Virus record (IMG/VR): IMGVR_UViG_3300030106_007887
Location: 1 to 55,266 of that record
Length of the DNA stretch: 55,266 nucleotides
Strand: one strand, 5' to 3'
DNA from: a virus
Position numbers and translations under genes: made by a program. This document shows positions 13,762-21,900 of the stretch, piece by piece. A model generated the notes under the pieces. It worked only from the letters and a program-made list of their open reading frames with translations, had not been told where the DNA came from and did no database searches. How positions within the stretch are numbered: the stretch's first letter is position 1; every line of letters begins with the position of its first letter.

Positions 13762-16350
13762 GTGCCCATAACATCTCCCGAATCAAATCAATCCAATAAT
13801 CATCTAACACCAGGAGAAATTAACCTTGACCTAATACCTCAACATTGGCCTCTAACACCCCTAAAAGATAAAAGAGCTTACGTAGCTGGCTGGGTCTCTC
13901 AACCTTACTCTATAGACCAAATTCGTAGGGAATTAAAGGCAGGTAATGCAACTGGTGTAGGACTCATAAGCGGGCAATGGTCGAACGAAGGAGGACTCCT
14001 TTGGATAGATATTGATGGTCCAGATGCAATACCGAAATTAGAAGAACTAGGTGGTGGCCCACTCAACGAGATATTTCCACCAACATTAACTGTCTCATCT
14101 GGAAAACCAGGGCGACAGAGAATGCTCTACAGCGTACCAATACAGAAAATCCCCATGTTGCCAGATAAAGCAACAATAAAAATTGGGATACCTTCATTTG
14201 AAATCCTTTTCCGCTCCAGGCAAGGAGCAATTATGGGCGCATGCCCAAGTACAAAAGGATATTTCACTACCCCTCACGGAGGATTCGAATATGCGAAAAA
14301 TCCTCCAGAACTTCCAGAATGGCTATATCAGGCAATAGCAAAAGCTTTCCCCACTAATAAATATCGGAAAACACCAAAATCAGGGATAGTCACACAGCAA
14401 GTAAATCTAAGTTATGAAGAAGGATCTGAATATCACAAAGAAGATTTAATTAATGAAGCAAAGATTTATCTTGATCACCTCAGCATAGATAGAGCAACCG
14501 ACTACGACGAATGGATTGCAATAGGTGCAGCACTTCATCAGCTTGACGATACATTATTAAAAGAATGGATCGACTGGTCTTCTGAAGCTCCTAACTTTGA
14601 AGAAGGGGTATGTGAACAAAAATGGGAAACCTTTGAACGAATACCAGGTGGGCCTACACCTGAAGGCGCTGCTGGCATTCATACCCTAAGAGCAAAAGCA
14701 AAGGAGGATGGCTTTGTAGACTTTGGTGGGTTTGTAGTTGAGTCTTCACCAGAAGTCTTAGCACAGCGTGCTAAAGCTCTATTTAAAAATAAAAATGAAG
14801 AAAAAACCGATATCGAAGATATAAATAAAGCGCTAAAAACAATAATAGGAAGTCCTACTAGTGAAACAAAAAACAACGTAGAGCAAATAATAAAAAGCAA
14901 AACTAAGCCAAAAACTCCGCCAGCTTCAGAATTAGCCACCTTTGTAACCGGAATGGTAATCGAATGTGGATGGCGATATGATCCTAAATTTGACACTTTC
15001 ATGTTCTATCAACGAAGTAAAGGAACATGGAGGCGTGAAGAATACCGAAACGAATTCAAACACTTCGTACAAGACCTCTTTATACATGAAAGAATACCTA
15101 CCCCCGGAGGATTTACTTCCCATTTACTAAGCGACGTTGTCAACTTAACTCAGGCTTATATCACTCATACCTATTGGGATGATGATGACGATAGACTTGC
15201 CTTCCGAAACGGAGTGCTTGAGATCAGTACTAGCGAATTCTTAGAGCATAACCCTGAACATTTTTTAACCTGGGGACTTGATTTCGATTACGATCCACAC
15301 GCTGATCCTGGCCCCATTATCGCGTGGCTGGAACGAACTCAATATGGAGACAAGGAGAGAGTTCAAGTACTACGTGCATGGCTTAAAGCGTGTCTTATCG
15401 GTCAAGGGCATGAATTACAACGTTTTCTAGAAGTCACTGGCCCAGGAGGAATGGGTAAATCAACTCTCGCAAATCTCTGCTGTTCCCTCGTTGGTCCAGG
15501 CAATTATGCCACTACAACAATGAATCAATTAGAACAAAGTCGATTTGAACTAGCCTCAATAAAAGGAAAACGATTAACTCTAATCAATGACTCTGAGAGA
15601 TACGGCGGATCAGCTCAGATCTTTAAAGCCCTAACAGGCGGTGACAATCTACGATTTGAAGAAAAAAATAAAAACGTTGGAGAACCCTTTGTCTATACAG
15701 GAATGGTTATGGTCTGTGCCAATGAACCAATCCAAACAACAGATAACACATCCGGGCTAACACGTAGAAGGCTAACAATCGAATTCAATAGACCTTTATG
15801 GAATAAAAATTCTGAAGCAAAAGAGATGATTAAATTAGAAGATGGAATCGTAAAAGGCTTATGGAAGAGTTATTTACCTGGTTTGGTGAATTGGGTTCTG
15901 GAAATGAAAACAGAAGAAATGAGGGAATACTTATTAGATACCTACGAAAAAGTACCATCACTACGCAGAACTCGAAATGAAATCCTATTAACGAGTAATA
16001 ACTTAATAGAGTGGCTCCAGTCGGAAGTTGTACACGACCCTAATGTTGTAACTTCAGTCGGCAAGAAGATACCTGCTGCAAAAGATGCAAAAGAACGCTA
16101 CTGCAACAGCAATTATCACCTCTATGCTAGCTACTGCTCATACTGCGAGGACACAGGATCAAAACCAGTTGGACAAAAACGCTTCATTGCCCTACTGCTG
16201 GACTGCTGTAAACATCAATTAGACCTTAAAGAAGTTAGATCATTCACTAAACAAGGCCGTCCATTCATAAAAGGATTGGCAGTAAGAACTTCAGATCAAA
16301 AACATGAATCATCACCCACTATACTGCCAGAAAATAAATTGGCATACTGA
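13762..16350 (+). CDS. Primase-helicase: Prim-Pol-like, PriCT-like and D5-type SF3 helicase domains (862 aa)
   Basis: This large protein probably primes and unwinds DNA at the fork. The N-terminal domain (about 25-190) looks like a Prim-Pol/AEP domain: HWPLTPLKDKRAYVAGW, GVGLISG and WIDIDGPD (Asp83, Asp85). Residues about 225-305 resemble PriCT (YDEWIAIGAALHQLDD, WSSEAPNF). The C-terminal part is a D5/SF3-type AAA+ helicase with Walker A GPGGMGKS (560-567), the Walker B-like segment LTLINDSERYGG, a sensor-like VMVCANEP and a basic TRRRLTIEF segment. Start codon GTG. It ends inside a terminator hairpin. Together with the polymerase and SSB it completes a near-autonomous replisome. Confidence 0.9.
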   Translation: MPITSPESNQSNNHLTPGEINLDLIPQHWPLTPLKDKRAYVAGWVSQPYSIDQIRRELKAGNATGVGLISGQWSNEGGLLWIDIDGPDAIPKLEELGGGPLNEIFPPTLTVSSGKPGRQRMLYSVPIQKIPMLPDKATIKIGIPSFEILFRSRQGAIMGACPSTKGYFTTPHGGFEYAKNPPELPEWLYQAIAKAFPTNKYRKTPKSGIVTQQVNLSYEEGSEYHKEDLINEAKIYLDHLSIDRATDYDEWIAIGAALHQLDDTLLKEWIDWSSEAPNFEEGVCEQKWETFERIPGGPTPEGAAGIHTLRAKAKEDGFVDFGGFVVESSPEVLAQRAKALFKNKNEEKTDIEDINKALKTIIGSPTSETKNNVEQIIKSKTKPKTPPASELATFVTGMVIECGWRYDPKFDTFMFYQRSKGTWRREEYRNEFKHFVQDLFIHERIPTPGGFTSHLLSDVVNLTQAYITHTYWDDDDDRLAFRNGVLEISTSEFLEHNPEHFLTWGLDFDYDPHADPGPIIAWLERTQYGDKERVQVLRAWLKACLIGQGHELQRFLEVTGPGGMGKSTLANLCCSLVGPGNYATTTMNQLEQSRFELASIKGKRLTLINDSERYGGSAQIFKALTGGDNLRFEEKNKNVGEPFVYTGMVMVCANEPIQTTDNTSGLTRRRLTIEFNRPLWNKNSEAKEMIKLEDGIVKGLWKSYLPGLVNWVLEMKTEEMREYLLDTYEKVPSLRRTRNEILLTSNNLIEWLQSEVVHDPNVVTSVGKKIPAAKDAKERYCNSNYHLYASYCSYCEDTGSKPVGQKRFIALLLDCCKHQLDLKEVRSFTKQGRPFIKGLAVRTSDQKHESSPTILPENKLAY

Positions 16351-16376
16351 AAACCCTTCCTACATCTGGGGTTTTC
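16349..16376 (+). terminator. Hairpin overlapping the primase-helicase stop codon
   Basis: GAAAACCC (16349-16356) pairs with GGGTTTTC (16369-16376) around a 12-base loop. Four T sit in the right arm. The stem includes the last bases of the stop codon. It probably ends or weakens transcription from the replication block; symmetric arms could let it work in both directions. Confidence 0.6.
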
Positions 16377-16422
16377 AATGTTAGTGTAACAATGTCTTAT
16401 TACTTTCTTTGATCAAGGAAAC

Positions 16423-16791
16423 ATGATTAAACCTATTATTTTTCTAGCAGCTGCTTCTTTAGCTGCTCCAGCTGCATTTGCTGGTGGCTTCTATGCCAAT
16501 ATCGAATCGAATGCCAACTACACTGGCGACCAGTACGATGACCGTACAACAGACTTCCATCTGGGTTATGAAGGTAACGCAGGATCTGTCGATTGGTATG
16601 CCCAAGGTGGTCCAGCTGTCGTAGCTGAAGAAGACGAAGATTCAGATACCAGGCTTTCTGGAAAAGTCGGTGCAAGCTTCGCTGCTACTGAAAAACTTGA
16701 CTTCTATGGAGAATTAGCAGTAATTACTGCTGAAGATGAAGATGATGACAAGTCATGGGGAACCAAACTTGGAGCTACCTACTCTTTCTAA
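16423..16791 (+). CDS. Secreted outer-membrane-like beta protein (122 aa)
   Basis: A signal peptide is clear (MIKPIIFLAAASLAAPAAFA, cleavage after AFA about residue 20). The mature part alternates polar and aromatic residues in strands (GGFYANIESNANY, DFHLGYEG, VDWYAQGG, KLDFYGELAVI) and ends GTKLGATYSF, with the terminal Phe typical of outer-membrane barrels. About 100 residues could form a small or partial barrel. Acidic loops (EEDEDSD, EDEDDD) are prominent. It is flanked by terminators on both sides and is likely transcribed on its own. It may alter the host envelope or permeability; no exact family is recognised. Confidence 0.7.
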   Translation: MIKPIIFLAAASLAAPAAFAGGFYANIESNANYTGDQYDDRTTDFHLGYEGNAGSVDWYAQGGPAVVAEEDEDSDTRLSGKVGASFAATEKLDFYGELAVITAEDEDDDKSWGTKLGATYSF

Positions 16792-16806
16792 ATAATCTCT
16801 AGAAAC

Positions 16807-16845
16807 AAAAAAAGCCCTGCTAGTCTCATCTAACAGGGTTTTTTT
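16807..16845 (+). terminator. Rho-independent terminator after the outer-membrane-like gene
   Basis: CCCTG (16815-16819) pairs with CAGGG (16834-16838), flanked by an A-run on the left and seven T on the right (16839-16845). It lies 16 bases after the stop codon. The A/T flanks make it usable on both strands. Confidence 0.85.
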
Positions 16846-16846
16846 A

Positions 16847-17137
16847 ATGAGTTACCAAGCACTACCTAAAGAGCTGCATATACGAGATAGCCCCATAGCA
16901 GGACAGGGTTTATTTGCGAAAAAAGATATACCTCCAAAAACTCATTTAGGAATGTCTCATCTAGTAGTAGATGAAACGCTGTACCGAACACCACTCGGAG
17001 GATTTATTAATCACTCCGATAACCCAAACTGCACAAAATATTGTAAAGATAACTTCTACTTCATAGAAACAATTAAACCTATAAAAACTGGCGAAGAACT
17101 TTTTCTAAAATATACTTTTTACACAATAGATAAGTAA
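16847..17137 (+). CDS. SET-domain protein (96 aa)
   Basis: The protein is a minimal SET domain, the fold that transfers methyl groups from S-adenosylmethionine to protein lysines. Visible motifs are GQGLFAKKDI (19-28), GGFINHSDNPNC (51-62, with Asn55, His56) and IKPIKTGEELFLKY (76-89, with Glu84 and Tyr89). At 96 residues it is at the short end of the family and lacks a post-SET zinc region, although Cys62 and Cys66 follow the NHS motif. The ATG follows the preceding T-run directly, so a promoter of its own is not obvious and some read-through is implied. Confidence 0.85.
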   Translation: MSYQALPKELHIRDSPIAGQGLFAKKDIPPKTHLGMSHLVVDETLYRTPLGGFINHSDNPNCTKYCKDNFYFIETIKPIKTGEELFLKYTFYTIDK

Positions 17138-17141
17138 TATC

Positions 17142-17173
17142 TTGAAATGAACATAGGAATAAATACCTATAAT
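17142..17173 (+). promoter_or_regulatory. Candidate promoter for hli
   Basis: TATAAT (17168-17173) lies 47 bases before the hli ATG. TTGAAA (17142-17147) is a possible -35 at 20 bases spacing, slightly long. A small inverted repeat AGGAAT / ATTCCT (17155-17160 and 17205-17210) flanks the start region and could be an operator. Confidence 0.45.
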
Positions 17174-17219
17174 TAACAAAACTTCATATAAAATAGATGT
17201 ATAAATTCCTATCACAAAC

Positions 17220-17411
17220 ATGACTGTTACTACTGAATCTGGCGGACGTCAGAATATGTACGCCAAAGAGCCACAAATTGCCGTAATGACAGGAGAAAGC
17301 TCCTACGTTGAAGCAGCTGAAAAAGCTAATGGACGTTGGGCCATGATCGGATTTGTTGCAGCTTTAGGAGCATATGTAACAACTGGCCAAATTATCCCCG
17401 GCATCCTGTAA
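17220..17411 (+). CDS. hli: High-light-inducible protein (63 aa)
   Basis: HLIPs are one-helix chlorophyll-binding proteins of the thylakoid that protect photosystem II assembly and photodamage repair. The chlorophyll-binding motif EKANGRWAMIGFVAALGAYV (about 34-53) and the following TGQIIPGIL end are canonical. The N-terminal 30 residues are polar and variable, as usual. In phages hli accompanies psbA to sustain energy supply; here the two genes are far apart on opposite strands. It has a candidate promoter upstream and a strong terminator downstream, so it is probably an independent transcript. Confidence 0.95.
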   Translation: MTVTTESGGRQNMYAKEPQIAVMTGESSYVEAAEKANGRWAMIGFVAALGAYVTTGQIIPGIL

Positions 17412-17457
17412 GATTAATCCGATCCTTGATCCGAGTCCAAGGGTCTGCATGGCTACT

Positions 17458-17485
17458 ACCCCACTGGTGGTTCGGTGGGGTTTTT
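17458..17485. terminator. Terminator between hli and the convergent fibre gene
   Basis: ACCCCAC (17458-17464) pairs with GTGGGGT (17475-17481), followed by a T-run on the plus strand. It lies 47 bases after the hli stop and directly at the end of the convergent fibre gene. It acts for hli; service to the minus strand is possible but lacks a T-run there. Confidence 0.85.
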
Positions 17486-18203
17486 AATGAACGCTTTCGC
17501 CTAAACTATAGATAGTAACTGCTTCTGAACTAGAAGTTTTATTTGTCACACGTCCTAAAAACTGCCTAGTTTTTGTCGCTGCAACGGTATTTGTATTATC
17601 ACTATCGAGAGTCACACCAGAGCCACCGACTAATGTCATAGCATGAGTAGCAGAAGCCTGATTCCTTAAAGTAATTGTAAAAGTAGTCCCAACTTTCACA
17701 TTTGTGCCTAGCTGAGTAACAATATTTGCTGCTGTTGCTGTTGTCACATTACGAGCCGCAGAAGGCGTCATAACGACAAAACTATTAACAGATTGAGCGG
17801 CTGATAAAGCAGTAGCAGAGTCAGATGCAGAAACTAACTCTAAACTTGATGTGACAGTTCCTGGAAAAGTAAAATTACCACTATTTGCAACTTTAGCCGG
17901 ACTTACAGAACCATCAGATGGAGTATTTGAATCAGTAACATCACCTTGAATTAAACCCCAAAAAGATACACCAGCACCAGGGGCACTCGTAAATGTAATT
18001 TGAGAAGCAGCAACAGTAAATGCTGTCCCTGGCTCCTGTAAAACATTATTAAGTACAATCCATAACTGATAACTGCTGCCAGGGGAAGCAGCTGAGCTTG
18101 ATACAGTCAGATTAAAAGTAGTTGTGCTCCCATTGAAACCACTGGAGATATCATCAAGAACACGATTCTGCCCTAAAACCAGTTGTCTACCTATGTACGC
18201 CAT
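17484..18203 (-). CDS. Short tail fibre protein sharing the long fibre's N-terminal domain (239 aa)
   Basis: The N-terminal 90 residues match the start of the 1894-residue fibre: RVLDDISSGFNGSTTTFNL, LWIVLNNVLQEPGTAF and a hydrophobic FWGLIQGD end. This is the T7 gp17-type N-terminal domain that attaches fibres to the tail. The rest (about 105-239) is Ser/Thr/Ala-rich beta sequence without the YHDGSNS repeats. It may be a second short fibre or a baseplate adaptor. It ends at the terminator shared with hli and is the last gene of the fibre block. Confidence 0.8.
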   Translation of the reverse strand: MAYIGRQLVLGQNRVLDDISSGFNGSTTTFNLTVSSSAASPGSSYQLWIVLNNVLQEPGTAFTVAASQITFTSAPGAGVSFWGLIQGDVTDSNTPSDGSVSPAKVANSGNFTFPGTVTSSLELVSASDSATALSAAQSVNSFVVMTPSAARNVTTATAANIVTQLGTNVKVGTTFTITLRNQASATHAMTLVGGSGVTLDSDNTNTVAATKTRQFLGRVTNKTSSSEAVTIYSLGESVH

Positions 18204-18243
18204 TTAGATAACAATGAAAAGAGATGAAAAGGTAAGTCTCATC

Positions 18244-18579
18244 TTACCAAGGTACTGCTCGTTTCTGTGTAGGTGCTTTTGACTCAGCTATTTGAGCTGC
18301 AACCTGTGACTCGTAAGTCGTCGTATAACTTCCTATCTTCGCTTTCGCCCAAGAGATTGCATCAGCTTCAGTAACAGAATCATAAGCAGTAAAGTCAGCT
18401 GGATCAGGAGCGGCAATATCAACTGTTCCATATACACGTCCAAGATGAACAACAGCTGAATCACCACTACCAACTGTCTCAGAGTCGGTTATCTCCCAGT
18501 GGATAGTTTTAATGACGTCAGAAAGGCTCCCTTCTGTATTAACAGAATCCATAGCCGGAATATTCCAAGTAACAGCCAT
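18244..18579 (-). CDS. Small tail or fibre-associated protein (111 aa)
   Basis: The protein starts MAVTWNIPAMDSV and continues IKTIHWEITDSETV, a pattern seen in small beta-sandwich proteins next to cyanophage fibre genes (DUF7936-like, from memory). The C-terminus is helical and polar. It lies between the two fibre genes and is probably a virion or assembly protein. Confidence 0.7.
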   Translation of the reverse strand: MAVTWNIPAMDSVNTEGSLSDVIKTIHWEITDSETVGSGDSAVVHLGRVYGTVDIAAPDPADFTAYDSVTEADAISWAKAKIGSYTTTYESQVAAQIAESKAPTQKRAVPW

Positions 18580-18646
18580 ACGTCTAATTGTTTTCTTTTT
18601 TCTATTGTAAGATCACTAACCCGTTAACTCAGACGAATACAAGGTG

Positions 18647-18973
18647 TTATCCTGACTCCAGAGATGCTACTTTTGCTTCAAGCTCTTCAATTTTTTTAAC
18701 AGCAGCAGATAAAGTTGTAGCCGGTGTATTTCCTTTTGCAATCAATTCATCATATTTAGCTTTAGCAGCAGTATAGGTAACTTTAAAGTCTTTAGGGTCA
18801 GTTGAAAATACTGCTTCATCCTTATCTACTCCACCAGTTACACTGGTAATTTCTTTATACCGTGAGTTATATTCAGCTTCTGTTAAATCTTTTTTATGAG
18901 ACGCTTGCATTACAAATCTACCTGTTGGATGTAAAGCATGGATAGCTTCAATATAGGATATTCGTTTTTCCAT
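18647..18973 (-). CDS. Hypothetical protein with C-terminal coiled coil, next to long fibre (108 aa)
   Basis: The protein ends in a short coiled coil (TTLSAAVKKIEELEAKVASL, about 86-105) suited to trimerisation or fibre contact. The start ATG overlaps the stop codon of the long fibre by one base, so it is translationally coupled and probably a fibre chaperone or partner. No family is recognised. Confidence 0.7.
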   Translation of the reverse strand: MEKRISYIEAIHALHPTGRFVMQASHKKDLTEAEYNSRYKEITSVTGGVDKDEAVFSTDPKDFKVTYTAAKAKYDELIAKGNTPATTLSAAVKKIEELEAKVASLESG

Positions 18974-21900
18974 TAGCCTATACGCTCCCAGAAGAAGAAG
19001 TTTCTGCCATTTGCATCATTCTGTATACTAGTACCAGTACTGTCTACACTGCTTCTAAATTGGCACATAACATCATCAGCTCCAGTGGCTGGATAAATCC
19101 ATTCGACGTTAACTGAAACATTATAATCACCTTCTGCTTCACCAGATTCAAATAACATCTGAGCATGTCCATTACCATAATTACCTGAGAATCTAGCCTT
19201 TATATAACCGTTAACATCCCATATTCTTACTCGTACATTAGCTGAGAGCCTATACGTACCAGCTGCCGGTAAATTCCAAGAATAATCAGCATCGATTGTT
19301 GTCCAACCATCATGAGGTACATTTATGTCACCTTCAGTACTTCTTTCTTTAACCTCCCAACCAGTACCATCTGTAGATGTGAAACAAGCAGCATCTACTG
19401 TTCCATCGCAATTTACTCTGAAAGTATTTGAAGTTCCAAACCACCCTTGGAATAGAGCATTACCAGCAGCACCACCATTAGCAGCACTCTTACCTTGAAC
19501 GCCAAGAACACAAGCACTATCAACAGACTGAAATGCAAAGCCAGAAGTAGAATTACCACCTGATTGAACACCACTAAGTGATTGAAGTTTTCCGTCTGAT
19601 GCGATGCGTAGTCTTTCTTCTGGTGCTGTTGTACTACCACCATCCTGAGTTTTAAATATTATGGCGCCATCAGGAGTTGTATCTTGACATACTGCTTCTA
19701 TCTCTGCTTTTACACAAGCACCAGCACCCGAAGCATCTGAACTATACCATTGAACTCTACCCATACTTTGACCAGCAGCTGCGCTTGTATCAGTATCAGT
19801 AAATCTAAGAATATTTTTTGAACCTGCTGTCGACATCTCGGAACGCATTTCCATCATTCCATCTTTAGTTATACGGAGTCTTTCGGAGCTCGCATTAGTA
19901 TCACCAGTATTGAAAATTAATGCATTATTTCTGCCATCAAAATAGATGGATGCTGTCTTATGGCCAGAATCTAATATAGATTCATTACCACCAGAGTCAA
20001 GTTTTATATTTTGTCCAATTAATGTATAGACTCCATTACCATCTTCATATTGACTGAAAGTAAAGTCATTAGCATCAACCGCGCTTTCTATTGCAAATAT
20101 TGGAGTTGAACTTTCTCCAGCAGGTAATGCTAATCTTGCATCAGGAGCAGTTACACCAATTCCAACTTTACCATCATCATCAATTACTAATACATCAGAA
20201 TTACCACCACTTGCAAATTTAATTTGTCCATCACTTTCTTGGTTAGTGATGTAAAGATCATCATCAGACCACATAGAAATATGAGTACCATTGGCCGCAG
20301 CAGCTCCAGTGGCTCCATTAGTTAAGTGGATTTGAGATCCAGCAGAAGAACTACTTGTTTGATGTAAATGTAATGCAGCACCATCATAATTAGAAGCTGA
20401 AGCAACTGGAGCAGTTGTACCAACACCTACGTTTCCTTTGGATGTGATACGCATTCTCTCTACTGGGGAATTACTTCCATCAGCAGTAGTCCAGAATGCA
20501 AGCCGGCCAGGTATATCATTACTGCCTGGAGTTCCATCAATTTCACATGTAATTTGAGCAGCACCAGTTAATAAGTCAGTTCCATCATCAGCAGCAAAAC
20601 CTATTATTCCTATGTAATCATCATCCTGAACAGCAGCATGAGTACCAACGGCTCCACCTCTACTCTTACCAATTATGAAATGAGGACAACTAGAACTATT
20701 AACCCAACGAGATAGTGTTATTGAAGAACCGGAATAATCTGTCCCTGCTAGTTCTAAGTTAGTACCATCACCGTTCCAAATATCATCTCTCGCACTTGTA
20801 AGCCCCACCAACAAACGACCGCTAGTGTCAATACGCATCTTTTCTGAGTTATCAACTTTAAAGGCCATATAACTATTAGAACCTGCTGTGTTAGCATCAG
20901 AATTAAATACTAAATTATTCCCATCATCCATTGTTATTAGGGCATAACTGGAATTAGTCCCATAATGGAATTTTTGCTCAACTTTACTATTAGCAGCATT
21001 TGACAGTTCAATACCATCTGAAGCGGTTTCAAACTTCTTATCTGCATTATGAAAGAGCTCTACATTTCCATCTGAATTAGCATTAATAAGCCTTTCTGTA
21101 GTTCCGAATTTTTGAACAGTGAATAATCCATCAGTCTGTACGAATAAATCTCCTCCGCCGTTATGGTTTATATAACTATGATTACTATCATGTTCAATCG
21201 TTAGATCCCCACCCGCTCCAAATATAGCTTTAGCACTATCAGCAAATTCAAGAGCATTATCTGATTTATCCCAAACAACATTATTAGAAGCACCTGTAAA
21301 TGTTACGTCTCCATCGTGTGTAGCTCCATCGTCTACATGAACTCCGGTAACATCTGTTCCCGTACTAGTGGTTTCAAACTTCTTATTGTTATTGTGATAG
21401 AGTTTTACCGCACCATTCGTATCACACCATATTGCATTTTCTGTACCATTAGTATTAAATTCAAGACTATTATCAGATCTTATCTGTAAATCACCTGTAC
21501 CATCTTGATGAATATGCGAGTTAGAGCCATCATGGTAGATTTGTAGATCATTACCGTCCCCAAGTTTTATCTTGTCAGAGTCAGCTAAAATAAGATCATC
21601 TCTAATCCAGACATCACTTGCTCTAGTTTGTAACTTTATAACATTATCGTGATAAAGCTCTACTGCTCCATTATCTATAAACTTAGCTGAATATTCATTA
21701 GCACCTACATCACCTATTAAAACACTATTATCAGATTGAAGGTATAAATCACCAGTATTACTTACAACTAAATCACCTGTAGTATTGGTAATTTTAGAGT
21801 AACTACCTGTATGTTGAAGTTGAAAGTCATCTCCTGCTCCAAATACAGCTATAGCACTATCAGCAAATTCAAGAGCATTATCTGATTTATCCCAAACAAC

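Noticed and set aside
19413-19643. 76-residue minus-strand frame inside the long fibre
   Set aside because: Out-of-frame shadow with Leu/Val-rich composition within a conserved fibre region.
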